Assembly (NCBI RefSeq): GCF_903946935.1
Contig: NZ_CAJAXH010000156.1
Location: 1-52,868 of the forward strand
Direction: 5' to 3'
DNA length: 52,868 nucleotides
Source: an uncultured Thiodictyon sp.
GTDB lineage: Bacteria > Pseudomonadota > Gammaproteobacteria > Chromatiales > Chromatiaceae
A program made the translations under genes and the position numbers. Below, piece by piece: positions 8,369-17,218 of the stretch. The notes under the pieces were generated by a model. It was not told the origin of the DNA. It saw only the letters and a program-made list of their open reading frames with translations, and did not search any database. Within the stretch, counting starts at the first letter, position 1. Every line of letters starts with the position of its first letter.

Positions 8369-8690
8369 CACGCCGACCACCCCGACGTTCGCGCACCTCC
8401 TCATGGATCTGGTCCCAGTCCAGCAGCGGCATTCCCTTCTCGATCGCCTGCTGACGCAGGGCGAGCAAATGGTTCCAGACATTGGCTCGCGCCTGATCGG
8501 TCATTCGTGTATTCGAGCTTTCCGATGCTGCCGGGACATCGGCAGCGACCGGCGCCGCGGTCAGTCGCACCGGACTTGGTTGTTCGTCGAGCAGGGTCAC
8601 CAGCACCCGCACAGGTGCGGTAATACGCACCGGGTCGTCGAAAGACAGGGTACCCGCTGGAGAGAGGGTTGCCCGAATCGTGTTCATCAT
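8361..8690 (-). CDS. Antitoxin partner of the PIN toxin
   Basis: The 109-residue protein has a beta-rich N-terminus (MNTIRATLSPAGTLSF, then ITAPVRVLVTLLDE) typical of small antitoxins that read as swapped-hairpin or DUF2281-like domains. A variable middle is followed by a helical C-terminus (ANVWNHLLALRQQAIEKGM) that probably wraps the toxin. Its stop overlaps the toxin start. Two ATGs (8690, 8687) are possible. The antitoxin role is inferred from gene order and size; the exact family is uncertain. Confidence 0.7.
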   Translation of the reverse strand: MMNTIRATLSPAGTLSFDDPVRITAPVRVLVTLLDEQPSPVRLTAAPVAADVPAASESSNTRMTDQARANVWNHLLALRQQAIEKGMPLLDWDQIHEEVRERRGGRRDD

Positions 8691-8711
8691 GGCCCGATCA
8701 CCTCGCTGCTG

Positions 8712-8774
8712 TTATCTAAAACTGGGACTGTTGAGGTCGAGCCGGACGAGCGCTTCAATCTTATCCGCGCCCAT
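8712..8774 (-). pseudogene. Truncated toxin gene, N-terminal 20 residues only
   Basis: An ATG at 8774, overlapping the 3' end of the AbrB-like gene in another frame, opens a 20-residue frame (MGADKIEALVRLDLN, then SPSFR) before a stop. From memory, this N-terminus resembles the toxin that usually follows AbrB-type antitoxins of this kind (DKIEALVRLDLNNP...), which is normally about 100 residues. The remainder is gone and the following sequence belongs to the next antitoxin. I read it as a toxin removed by deletion while its antitoxin stayed. Confidence 0.5.
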
Positions 8775-9042
8775 CGGCAAGCTCTTTCAAAAACTGCTCA
8801 GTATTGGCATCGTCCGGCGGGTTGGTCGTCGCCCAGGCCAATGCTTGCTCCAGATCGGATGCAGCCTGGGGCAGATGCAACCAGCGTTCGTTGTCCGGCA
8901 CGACCGTCACGGTGCGCACCAGCCAGACGCCAGGCTCCTGCTCCTCGACCAGCACTTGTCGGCCCGCATACTGTTTGCCAAGCGAAATCTGGCCTTTGGC
9001 GCCAATCACCTTGACAGTTGAGCGGTGTAAGGTCGGAACCAC
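8761..9042 (-). CDS. AbrB/MazE-like antitoxin, toxin partner lost
   Basis: The 93-residue protein contains a swapped-hairpin style DNA-binding N-terminus (STVKVIGAKGQISLGKQYAG) followed by a conserved region VLVEEQEPGVWLVRT and a helical C-terminus. The start is probably the GTG at 9042, with GAGGTG a few bases upstream; another GTG is at 9048. The frame continues to an ATG at 9183, but that extension crosses a dispersed hairpin repeat and is unlikely. Its stop overlaps a toxin-like frame that ends after 20 residues, so this antitoxin appears orphaned. It could still repress its own promoter or cross-react with the toxin downstream. Confidence 0.65.
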   Translation of the reverse strand: MVPTLHRSTVKVIGAKGQISLGKQYAGRQVLVEEQEPGVWLVRTVTVVPDNERWLHLPQAASDLEQALAWATTNPPDDANTEQFLKELADGRG

Positions 9043-9140
9043 GATCACCTCGCGTCTTCGTCTTGTTCGACGGCACGTTAGCACCGCGCCTTGCGGCCGG
9101 CAAGGAACCCCCAGAGTCGAGAATGAATGATCCCTCTGTT

Positions 9141-9203
9141 TACTGGCGTTCGCGGCGCGCAGCGCCTGACACAGGCGTGACACCGCGGAGCGGTGTCACG
9201 AGA
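9141..9203. repeat. Dispersed double-hairpin repeat family C, copy 1
   Basis: A perfect-stem hairpin (GTGACACCGC...GCGGTGTCAC, 9177-9199) adjoins a second GCGCC-rich dyad and the conserved tail CCAGT on the minus strand. The same arrangement occurs at 31868-31931 and 33373-33432. It resembles REP-type intergenic repeats. Confidence 0.6.
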
Positions 9204-9235
9204 GCGGAGGCGGCGCTGGAAGCGCCCTCAGGCCG

Positions 9236-10087
9236 TCAGGCCGTCAGCCCCAAATCGTCCCACAGCCGCAGCGTGGGGCCGGACTGGTTCATGGTGTAGA
9301 AGTGCAGGCCCGGGGCGCCGCCGGCCAGCAGGTTGCGGCACAGGCGCAGGCCCACTTCATGACCGAAGGCGCGGATGGACTCCAGGTCGTCACCATAGCC
9401 CTCCAAGCGGCGCCGCGCCCAGCGGGGGATCTCGGCCCCACAGGCATCGGAGAAGCGGGCCAACTGGGTGTAATTGGTGATGGGCATGATGCCGGGCACG
9501 ATGGGGATGCCAATCCCCAGGGCACGCACGCTGTCGACGAAGGCGAAATAGGCGTCGGCGTTATAAAAATATTGGGTGATGGCGGAGTCGGCCCCGGCCT
9601 CGACCTTGCGCTTGAAGTGCTCCAGGTCGCGCATCGCCGAGGGCGCCTGGGGATGGTATTCGGGGTAGGCGGCGACCTCGATGTGAAAATCGGCACCATG
9701 CTCGGCGCGGATGAATTCCACCAGCTCATTGGCATACCGGAAGTCGCCGGACGTCCCGGTGCCGGTACCGGAGGGCAGGTCGCCACGCAGGGCGACGATG
9801 CGGCGGATGCCCTGGTCGCGATAGCGATTGAGCAGCGCACGGACCTCGTCCTGATTGGAGCCGATGCAGGCGAGATGCGGGGCGGTGTCGATGCCCTGGC
9901 TGCGCAGCCAGTCGACGGTCTCGAAGGTCCCCTCACGGGTCGAGCCACCGGCACCATAGGTGACGGAGAAGAATTCGGGCTCGCGGGCCGCCAGGTCGGC
10001 GATGACGGTCTTGAGCTTCGCACTGCCCTCCGGAGTCTTGGGCGGGAAGAGCTCAAAGCTGAAGCTGAGTGGGAGATGGTCGGTCAT
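9236..10087 (-). CDS. metF: 5,10-methylenetetrahydrofolate reductase
   Basis: The 283-residue protein is a full-length MetF TIM barrel (E. coli MetF is 296 residues). It opens with SFSFELFPPKT, which carries the catalytic Glu of the family, and continues with the conserved FFSVTYGAGGSTR, LRGDLP and ITQYFYNADAYF segments that bind FAD and folate. It reduces methylene-THF to methyl-THF, the methyl donor for methionine synthesis. It lies third on the minus strand after metK and ahcY, 175 bp after ahcY, so the three genes serve the SAM/methionine cycle. The gap holds several hairpin repeats, so read-through from ahcY may be limited. Confidence 0.95.
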   Translation of the reverse strand: MTDHLPLSFSFELFPPKTPEGSAKLKTVIADLAAREPEFFSVTYGAGGSTREGTFETVDWLRSQGIDTAPHLACIGSNQDEVRALLNRYRDQGIRRIVALRGDLPSGTGTGTSGDFRYANELVEFIRAEHGADFHIEVAAYPEYHPQAPSAMRDLEHFKRKVEAGADSAITQYFYNADAYFAFVDSVRALGIGIPIVPGIMPITNYTQLARFSDACGAEIPRWARRRLEGYGDDLESIRAFGHEVGLRLCRNLLAGGAPGLHFYTMNQSGPTLRLWDDLGLTA

Positions 10088-10122
10088 GTTGGCGCGGCCC
10101 TGGGATAATATCGCTAATGGGC

Positions 10123-10245
10123 CTAGCCCTGAAACGGCATGACATCGGGCGCTGTGCCTGATGTCACGCCCTTTCAGGGCTAGTTTCCGTTATACCTGAC
10201 ACCCAGGGCGTTGCCCTGGGCTGGTATGTCGCGCCCCTTCGGGGC
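10123..10245. repeat. Cluster of three hairpin repeats between ahcY and metF
   Basis: Three dyads lie in a row: CTAGCCCTGAAA (10123-10134) with TTTCAGGGCTAG (10172-10183), enclosing a further GACATC/GATGTC dyad; ACCCAGGGCGTTGCCCTGGG (10201-10220); and CGCCCCTTCGGGGC (10232-10245). None has a T run, so they are better described as REP-like mRNA hairpins than as terminators. They could protect the ahcY transcript end or attenuate metF. Confidence 0.6.
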
Positions 10246-10262
10246 TGCGGCGGAACGTCCTA

Positions 10263-11669
10263 TTAGTAGCGGTAATGGTCCGGCTTATAGGGCCCATCCA
10301 CCGACACGCCGATATAGTCCGCCTGGGTCTTGCTCAGGGTGGTCAGATGGGCGCCGATCTTGCCGATGTGCAGCCGCGCGACCTCTTCATCCAGGCTCTT
10401 GGGCAGGATGTAGACCCCGATCGGATACTTGGCGGTGTCGGCATAGAGCTCGATCTGGGCCAGCACCTGATTGGTGAAGCTGGCGGACATCACGAAGCTC
10501 GGGTGGCCGGTGGCACAACCCAGGTTCACCAGACGCCCCTGGGCCAGCAGGATGATCCGCTTGCCGTCCGGGAAGATGATGTGATCGACCTGGGGCTTGA
10601 TCTCTTCCCACTGGTACTTGCTGATGCCGGACACATCGATCTCATTGTCGAAGTGACCGATATTGCAGACGATGGCCTGATCCTTCATGGCGGCCATGTG
10701 GTCGTGGGTGATGATGCCCAGGTTACCGGTGGCGGTGACGAAGATGTCGGCCAGCGGGGCGGCCTCTTCCATGGTCACGACGCGGAAGCCTTCCATCGCC
10801 GCCTGCAGGGCGCAGATCGGATCGATCTCGGAGACCCACACGGTGGCGCCCAGGCCGCGCAGTGACTGGGCGCAGCCCTTGCCCACGTCGCCATAGCCGC
10901 AGACCATGCCGATCTTGCCGGCGATCATGACGTCGGTGGCGCGCTTGATGCCATCGACCAATGACTCGCGGCAACCATAGAGGTTGTCGAACTTGGACTT
11001 GGTCACCGAGTCGTTCACGTTCATGCCGGGGAACAGCAGGGTGCCGGCATTGGCCATCTCATAGAGACGATGTACGCCGGTGGTGGTCTCCTCGGTGACA
11101 CCCTTGATGGCCGCCGCGGCCTTGTGCCAATGCTCGGGATCGCGCTCGAAGGTGCGGGCCAGGAGGCCGAGGATGGCAGTCCATTCCTCGTTGTCGTCCG
11201 CCGTGGGGGCGGGGACCTTACCGGCCTTCTCGTATTCCACACCCTTGTGGACCAGCAGGGTGGCGTCGCCGCCGTCGTCCAGGATCATGTTGGGGCCGGC
11301 ACCATCGGGCCAATTCAGGACCTGCTCGGTACACCACCAGTACTCTTCCAGGGTCTCGCCCTTCCAGGCATAGACCGGGATGCCGGCGGCGGCGATGGCG
11401 GCGGCGGCATGGTCTTGGGTGGAGAAGATGTTGCAGGAGGCCCAGCGGACCTGGGCGCCCAGCTCGACCAAGGTCTCGATGAGGACCGCGGTCTGGATGG
11501 TCATGTGCAGGCTGCCGGTGACCCGGGCGCCGGCCAGCGGCTTGGTCTGACCGAACTTCTGGCGCAGGGCCATCAGCCCCGGCATCTCGGTCTCAGCGAT
11601 GCGCATTTCCTTGCGGCCCCAGGCGGCCAAGGACATATCCGCTACTTTGTAATCGGTAAACTCACTCAT
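10263..11669 (-). CDS. ahcY: S-adenosyl-L-homocysteine hydrolase (adenosylhomocysteinase)
   Basis: The 468-residue protein is full length for bacterial AhcY. It has the substrate domain with [16 protein letters not shown] and the NAD-binding Rossmann motif [18 protein letters not shown], plus the family C-terminus ending in PDHYRY. It splits S-adenosylhomocysteine to adenosine and homocysteine, relieving product inhibition of methyltransferases. I placed the start at the ATG at 11669 ([12 protein letters not shown]), with GGAG nine bases upstream; a longer frame upstream is riboswitch sequence. The leader carries an SAH riboswitch, so expression should rise when SAH accumulates. metK lies upstream and metF downstream on the same strand. 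Confidence 0.97.
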   Translation of the reverse strand: MSEFTDYKVADMSLAAWGRKEMRIAETEMPGLMALRQKFGQTKPLAGARVTGSLHMTIQTAVLIETLVELGAQVRWASCNIFSTQDHAAAAIAAAGIPVYAWKGETLEEYWWCTEQVLNWPDGAGPNMILDDGGDATLLVHKGVEYEKAGKVPAPTADDNEEWTAILGLLARTFERDPEHWHKAAAAIKGVTEETTTGVHRLYEMANAGTLLFPGMNVNDSVTKSKFDNLYGCRESLVDGIKRATDVMIAGKIGMVCGYGDVGKGCAQSLRGLGATVWVSEIDPICALQAAMEGFRVVTMEEAAPLADIFVTATGNLGIITHDHMAAMKDQAIVCNIGHFDNEIDVSGISKYQWEEIKPQVDHIIFPDGKRIILLAQGRLVNLGCATGHPSFVMSASFTNQVLAQIELYADTAKYPIGVYILPKSLDEEVARLHIGKIGAHLTTLSKTQADYIGVSVDGPYKPDHYRY

Positions 11670-11690
11670 GGGTTTAGCTCCGGAGTTAAA

Positions 11691-11785
11691 CGTGAGTGAG
11701 CGCCGTTGTGAGGTCGACCCCACCGCCGAGCCTGGCCTGAATCGCCCCATAATGATGGGACACCCAGGTCGCAGCGCTCCTCGGT
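11691..11785 (-). promoter_or_regulatory. SAH riboswitch in the ahcY leader
   Basis: Reading the minus strand from 11785, the leader contains the blocks typical of the SAH riboswitch aptamer: CCGAGGAGCGCTGCGACC, then CCAGGCTCGG, then ACGGCGCTCACTCACG, in the right order just before the ahcY ribosome-binding site. GAGCGC pairs with GCGCTC and CCGAG with CTCGG, giving the expected core stems. These riboswitches bind S-adenosylhomocysteine and switch on SAH-recycling genes. The last block ends about 20 bp before the start codon region, which suits control of ribosome-site access. Confidence 0.88.
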
Positions 11786-11808
11786 AGCGAGGTTTGGAAG
11801 AATTTTTT

Positions 11809-11965
11809 GTCCGCAAATGAACGCAAATGAACGCAAATTAATTTTGAGGGACAGCCTGGCTACGAGAGCAGCCCGCTGGCCCGACCAGCTTAGGATCGGC
11901 GTTGTGCCGTCACCAGCCAGCCGCATCCCTTCTTAATTTGCGTTCATTTGCGTTCATTTGCGGAC
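11809..11965. repeat. Dispersed element family B, copy a (between metK and ahcY)
   Basis: The two ends are perfect inverted repeats of 33 bp; each is built from the tandem decamer CGCAAATGAA (about 2.7 units). The interior (about 90 bp) has no gene. The element begins 10 bp after the metK stop and ends about 24 bp before the riboswitch aptamer, so it occupies almost the whole intercistronic gap. Related copies are at 27761, 38074 (one end), 40966 and 43468. Confidence 0.75.
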
Positions 11966-11975
11966 CGAAGTTCCC

Positions 11976-13166
11976 CTAGAGCCCAGCCGCCGCGCGCAGG
12001 GCCTCGGCCTTGTCGGTGCGCTCCCAGGTAAAGCCCGGCTCGCTGCGACCGAAGTGGCCATAGGCGGCGGTGGTGCGGTACTTGATGAGATCCTTGTTGC
12101 CCAGGTCGAGCATGCGGATGATCCCGTAGGGGCGCAGATCGAAGTGCTCGTGGATCAGTTCGATGATCCGGTGCTCGCTGACATTGGCGGTGCCGAAGGT
12201 GTCGATCGACACCGAGGTCGGCTCGGCCACGCCGATGGCGTAGGAGACCTGGATCTCCAGCTTGTCCGCCAGACCGGCGGCAACCAGGTTCTTGGCCACA
12301 TAGCGCCCGGCATAGGCCGCGGAACGATCGACCTTGGACGGGTCCTTGCCGGAGAAGGCGCCGCCGCCGTGACGGGCCATGCCGCCGTAGGTGTCGACGA
12401 TGATCTTGCGCCCGGTCAGCCCGCAATCGCCCACGGGGCCGCCGATCACGAACTTACCGGTCGGGTTGATGTGATATTTGGTCTCGGCCTTGAGCCAGCC
12501 GGTATCGCCCAGCACCGGCTTGATGATCTCCTCCATCACCGCCTCCTGCAGCGTGGCCAGACTCACGTCCGGGCTGTGCTGGGTGGACAGCACCACGGCC
12601 TGGATCGCCACCGGCTTGCCGTCCACATAGCGGATGGTGATCTGCGATTTGGCATCCGGACGCAGCCACGGCAGGGTGCCGTTCTTGCGCACCTCGGCCT
12701 GCCGCTTGCACAGCCGGTGGGCGTAGTCGATCGGCGCCGGCATCAGCAGATCCGTCTCATTGGTGGCATAGCCGAACATGAGTCCCTGGTCGCCGGCCCC
12801 CTGGGCCTCCTCGGTCTCGCGGTCCACGCCCTGATTGATGTCGCGGGACTGCTCGCCCAAGGCCACCAGCACGCCGCAGGTGTGACCGTCGAAGCCAACG
12901 TCAGAGTTGTCGTAGCCGATGTCGTTGACCGTCTCGCGCACGACCCGCTCGTAGTCGATCTTCAGCTCGGCGTCGGTCAGGGTGATCTCACCCGCCAGCA
13001 CGACGAAACCGGTCTTCACCAGGGTCTCGCAGGCAACCCGCGCCTTGGTATGGTTGGGGTCGCGGCGGTAGATTTCGTCCAACACGGCATCGGAGATCTG
13101 GTCCGCCATCTTGTCGGGATGGCCCTCGGAAACTGACTCGGAGGTGAAGATGTAGTCTTTGTTCAT
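11976..13166 (-). CDS. metK: S-adenosylmethionine synthetase
   Basis: The 396-residue protein matches MetK in length and motifs: [19 protein letters not shown] (ATP-binding His), [12 protein letters not shown] and the P-loop-like GGGAFSGKD near residue 270. It makes S-adenosylmethionine from methionine and ATP. The ATG at 13166 gives the usual MetK N-terminus. It is the first gene of a metK-ahcY-metF row on the minus strand; a family B repeat follows its stop. I see no SAM riboswitch in the 370 bp upstream, so its control differs from that of ahcY. Confidence 0.97.
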   Translation of the reverse strand: MNKDYIFTSESVSEGHPDKMADQISDAVLDEIYRRDPNHTKARVACETLVKTGFVVLAGEITLTDAELKIDYERVVRETVNDIGYDNSDVGFDGHTCGVLVALGEQSRDINQGVDRETEEAQGAGDQGLMFGYATNETDLLMPAPIDYAHRLCKRQAEVRKNGTLPWLRPDAKSQITIRYVDGKPVAIQAVVLSTQHSPDVSLATLQEAVMEEIIKPVLGDTGWLKAETKYHINPTGKFVIGGPVGDCGLTGRKIIVDTYGGMARHGGGAFSGKDPSKVDRSAAYAGRYVAKNLVAAGLADKLEIQVSYAIGVAEPTSVSIDTFGTANVSEHRIIELIHEHFDLRPYGIIRMLDLGNKDLIKYRTTAAYGHFGRSEPGFTWERTDKAEALRAAAGL

Positions 13167-13544
13167 GACCTTAAAGCTGCATGTTGGCGACAGGGACTGG
13201 CAAACGAAGCCGCTAAGGATAACGACTTGCCGGCCGAGATCCTAGCCCCAGACGCAAAACGCCAGCCCTGAGGCACCACCCCGTTGCCGACTGACAGCGG
13301 GCGGCGGCGGCGAAGGGCGCTGGCGTTGGCCGTTGCTGGGTGGGTCTGCCCGGAGCAGGGGTTGCGGCAGGCAGCCCTGGCGGGTGCCGCCCGCTTGCCC
13401 CGCCAATCCTTAGGGTGACTGGGGCCACGCGCTCGTACTACCTGGGCTCTTGAGGTGACTTGCATTTCCTCTCCGTTACAGGCACGGGCGTCGCGCCCGT
13501 TTCACGCTTGCCTCGAGAACAGCGACCGGAAACCACACTGTTTA
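13167..13544. other. Intergenic region upstream of metK
   Basis: About 380 bp without a supported gene. It should contain the metK promoter on the minus strand, but no clear -35/-10 pair stands out. A GC-rich hairpin (ACGGGCG-TCG-CGCCCGT, 13484-13500) is followed by only a short T stretch. The rest has no recognised repeat or RNA. Confidence 0.4.
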
Positions 13545-16500
13545 TCATGCGTTTGATCGGTCGCTCGGCCACGAGCCGCTCATAGGTTCTTCCCGACCCA
13601 GCGGGCCTGGAGCTCCCGGATATTTGCCCAGCGCAGACAACACGTCGCGGAAATTCAATCCGGTGGCCCGCACGCCGATCAGGATCTCCCCGGGGCCCGG
13701 CGGATCGGAGCGGACTATCTCGAAGGCCAGGTCCGTCAAGACCCCGGAGCTCGGTGCCCGGAGCCGGAAACACACAGCGCCGGGAGGGTTAAGCTTCGGC
13801 TCATCCTCGATCTGATCCAGCATCCCCCAGAGGTACAGGATGCCATTGAGTCCCTAAGGCTGCGCGGAATGCTCTCTGATGAGCCGTCGAAAGTGCGCTG
13901 GCGTCCGCCGTTCGGGGAAGGAACAGCCTGGCGGCATGGAGGCAGCCATCCAGCAGGACCGGGTGCATGCAGTAGTCGTCGAAGCCGTCGGCAGCGGCCG
14001 ACGGTAATTCGATCCTTGCCAGGACTTCTCCCGTGCCCTGGAAGAGCCCTCTGATCGCTTGGAATCCGGCGTCGTGTGCTATCCCGTTTTTCCTGGCATC
14101 GTCGTAAAAGCCCGCGGTGTCGACCAGGGTCGTACAGCGCGACTGAATCGACTCGAGCGGTGCCGCGTCGGCGGACGCCTCATGCAATTGGAGTCGGGCA
14201 CGCAGATGCCGACGCCAACGATTAACCGCCAGGTCTTCGCCCCGGGCCGCGCTGAATATCGTCGCGGAGTATCCGCCGCCGGCTTCTCGGTACAGCACGG
14301 TCTGGACGCGCGTGGCGGTGCCGTCTGGCAGCGGCAGCGGGTGCCCGATCTCCAGCCCTTCGACGCTGAACGTGCCGACCTCCAGGTTTTGATCGCGCGC
14401 GGCGGCCACTAGTGTTTCTATGAAGCAGGTGGCCGCGCAGATCGCTGTCCCGTCAATGCGATGGTGGCGCAAGAAGGTAAGCGAGCGCGGATCGATCAGG
14501 GCTTCGTACTGCAGGTCTTCGAGCGGTGAGGGCAACCGGCGGCCCAGCAGCGGATGAATGTCAGCGCCGGTGCCCGCCGGGAGCCGTGCGGCGACGTCCG
14601 GCATCGTGGCGGCGGCGCCTTGTGGTCGGTCGATCCAGCAGCGCTGGCGCTGAAAGGGATAAGTGGGCAATGGCATGCGGCGGCCTCGATCCCGGCGGTG
14701 AAAGGCATCCCAATCAACCTCCACGCCCCGCTCATACACCGCGGCGAGGGCGAACAGTATCTGCCGGCGGTCATCGCAATCGCGCTTCAGTGAGTGCGTC
14801 CAGGTGGCCGTCTGCCGGTCGACGCATTGGCGGCCCAGGTCCACCAGCATGGCGTCCGGACCAAGCTCGACGAAGGTGTCATAACCCAGTTGCGCAAGGT
14901 GCGCCACGGATGCGGCATACCGTACCGGCTCTCGAATTTGTCGCGCCCAATAGCTCGGATCGGTGAGCGTGGCTGTCGCGGCCAAACTGCCGGTGACATT
15001 GGAAATGACCGGAATCGTTGGCTCGCTCAATGCGAGCGTGGCCGTGAAGTCCGCAAAGGTCCCGATGATCAGATCGCTGAAGTGCGAATGAAACGCATGG
15101 GCGACCGCGAGTCGACGCACGACCAGATTGCGGCCGGTCAGCTCCGCTTCCAACTGGGCAACGGCATCGCTGTCGCCCGCGATCGCGATGTGCTCAGGGC
15201 CGTTGATAGCGGCAATCCACATCCGGCTGCCGAAACTGGCCAGCGCCGCACGCACGATCGACTCGTCCGCGAATACGGCAGCCATGGTTCCGTTACCCGG
15301 CATATCCGCCATCATTCGCCCTCGCTCCGCCACCAGGCGGAGTCCATCTTGCAGCGAGAAGACGCCCGCAACGCAGGCCGCAGTCAGCTCGCCTAAGCTG
15401 CGGCGCATCACCGCGGCAGGCTCCACACCCCAGGAGCGCCAGAGTGCGGCGAGTGCGCAGCCGAGGCAGAACAGCGCGGGTTGCGTATATCGAGTGTTAT
15501 CGAGCAGAGCAGGGTCGCCGTCCGGCTGAGGATAGATAATCGCCAATATCGATTCACCCAGATGCGGTCGTCGCAGTGCATCGCACGTCGTCAGGGTGTC
15601 GCGGAATACGGGCTCGCTGTCGTAGAGCCGTCGCCCCATGCCGACATACTGGGAGCCCTGTCCGGTGAATAGGAAGGCGACCCGTGCCCCTGCGGTCGTT
15701 GTCTGCTCATGCCCAACTGGGGCGTGGGCAAGGCCGAGCTGGTCGCGCAGTTCCGCGGTCGATGCGCCCAGTAAGGTACAACGCCGGGGGAAGTGACGGC
15801 GCCCCGTGTTGGCGGTACCGCAGAGGTCAGCGATCGCGACACTTGGATGTCGATCCAGAAAGTCTGCGTATCGCTCACGGATGGCCGCCAGCGCGTCGTC
15901 ATCTCGTGCGGATAGGCAAAGGATATGAAATGGCCGGGACGATGGGGGGCGCGCGGGACATTCCGGGGCCTCCTCTAATACAACATGTGCATTGGTGCCG
16001 CCAACCCCGAACGAGTTGATTCCAGCACGACGCGGACGTCCGCGCCGGCGCCAGTCCGTGAGGGCGGTGTTGACGTAAAATGGGCAGTCGACAAAATCGA
16101 CGGTCGGATTCGCAGTATGGAAGTGCAGGTGCGGCACCAGCTTGCGGTTCGCGAGCATGAGCACCGTCTTGATCAAGCCGGCGATGCCGGCGCCTTGCGT
16201 CGGGTGACCGATATTGGTCTTCACCGAACCGAGGGCGCAATCGCCGATCTTGTCGGTGAAGGCCCGAAACGCTTGGCTCAACGAGGTGATCTCGGTGCGA
16301 TCGCCACTGACCGTGCCGGTGCCATGGCCTTCGACGTAGTCGATAGTATCGGCGCCGACTCCGGCATTGCGCAGCGCCATTGCAACGACTGCCGATTGGC
16401 CGGCCACACTCGGTGCGGCGAAGGCATCCTTGTTTGCCTCGCCATCGTTGTTTACGGCGGAGCCGAGGATGACCGCGTGGATATGATCGCCATCAGCGAG

Positions 16501-17154
16501 TGCCCGATCGAGTCGCTTGAGCACCACCAGCCCACCACCGCTGCTGAAGAGCGTTCCGCGGCCGTCCGCGTCATAGGCGCGCGTACGTCCGTCTGGCGAG
16601 AGGATCATGCCCTCGGTAAACAGGTAGCCGGCTCGCTGCGGGTTGCGAATAGCGATGCCGCCAGCAAGCATCATGTCCGCTTCGTTGTGGATCAGACTGC
16701 GGCAGGCGATGTGGACGGCGACCAGGGAGGTCGAACAAGCCGTCTGGACGGAGACCGCGGGACCACGCAGGTTCAGCTTGTAGGCGATGCGTGTGGCAAG
16801 GGTATCCTTGTCGTTGTCGAGCACGCGCTTCGAGTTGACTAAAAATGAACCGGATGCGGAGCGCGTTCCGGCCATATCCACTGGCGGCAGATTGCCGTGG
16901 AGATACTCGCTGATCCGGGAGCCCGCGTAGATACCGATGGTTTCGGTATGGTGCTTGGGGTCGTAGCCGGCATGCTCCAATGCCTCCCAGGCACACTCGA
17001 GCAGCACACGGTGCTGCGGGTCCATACTCGCCGCGTCGCGTTGGCTGAGGCCGAAGAAACCGGCGTCGAAATACTCGACGTCGTCCAGCAGGCCTGATGC
17101 GCGGACGTACTGGGAATTGTCGCGGTTGGCTTGATCGACGCCGGCTGCGATCAA
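13545..17154 (-). pseudogene. Remnant of a type I modular polyketide synthase (KS-AT-DH, ER stub)
   Basis: One frame (17154-13801) holds a ketosynthase lacking about its first 60 residues but with the Cys motif QTACSTSLVA, EGHGTGT and NIGHPTQGAG. It continues with an acyltransferase (FTGQGSQYVGMG; HAFH, which predicts malonyl-CoA) and a partial dehydratase. The AT nucleophile motif reads RRSLGE instead of GHSLGE, and the DH motif reads HRIDGTAICA, lacking the usual proline. The frame stops at 13801; a +1 shift continues with GILYLWGM and an enoylreductase N-terminus (GVRATGLNFRDVLSALGKYPG) that breaks off near 13600. The several-hundred-residue linker between DH and ER is missing. Upstream there is an in-frame stop and only a TTG start. 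No carrier protein or thioesterase is near. This is a decayed fragment, not a working synthase. Confidence 0.85.
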
Positions 17155-17218
17155 GTCCCGCTCGGAGGCTTACAGGTCGCCGATCCGGGCGGGGTCATCG
17201 CGAATCGCTGAACGCACG

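Noticed and set aside
13167-13300. SAM riboswitch upstream of metK
   Set aside because: No SAM-I, SAM-II or SAM-IV core could be recognised in the leader.
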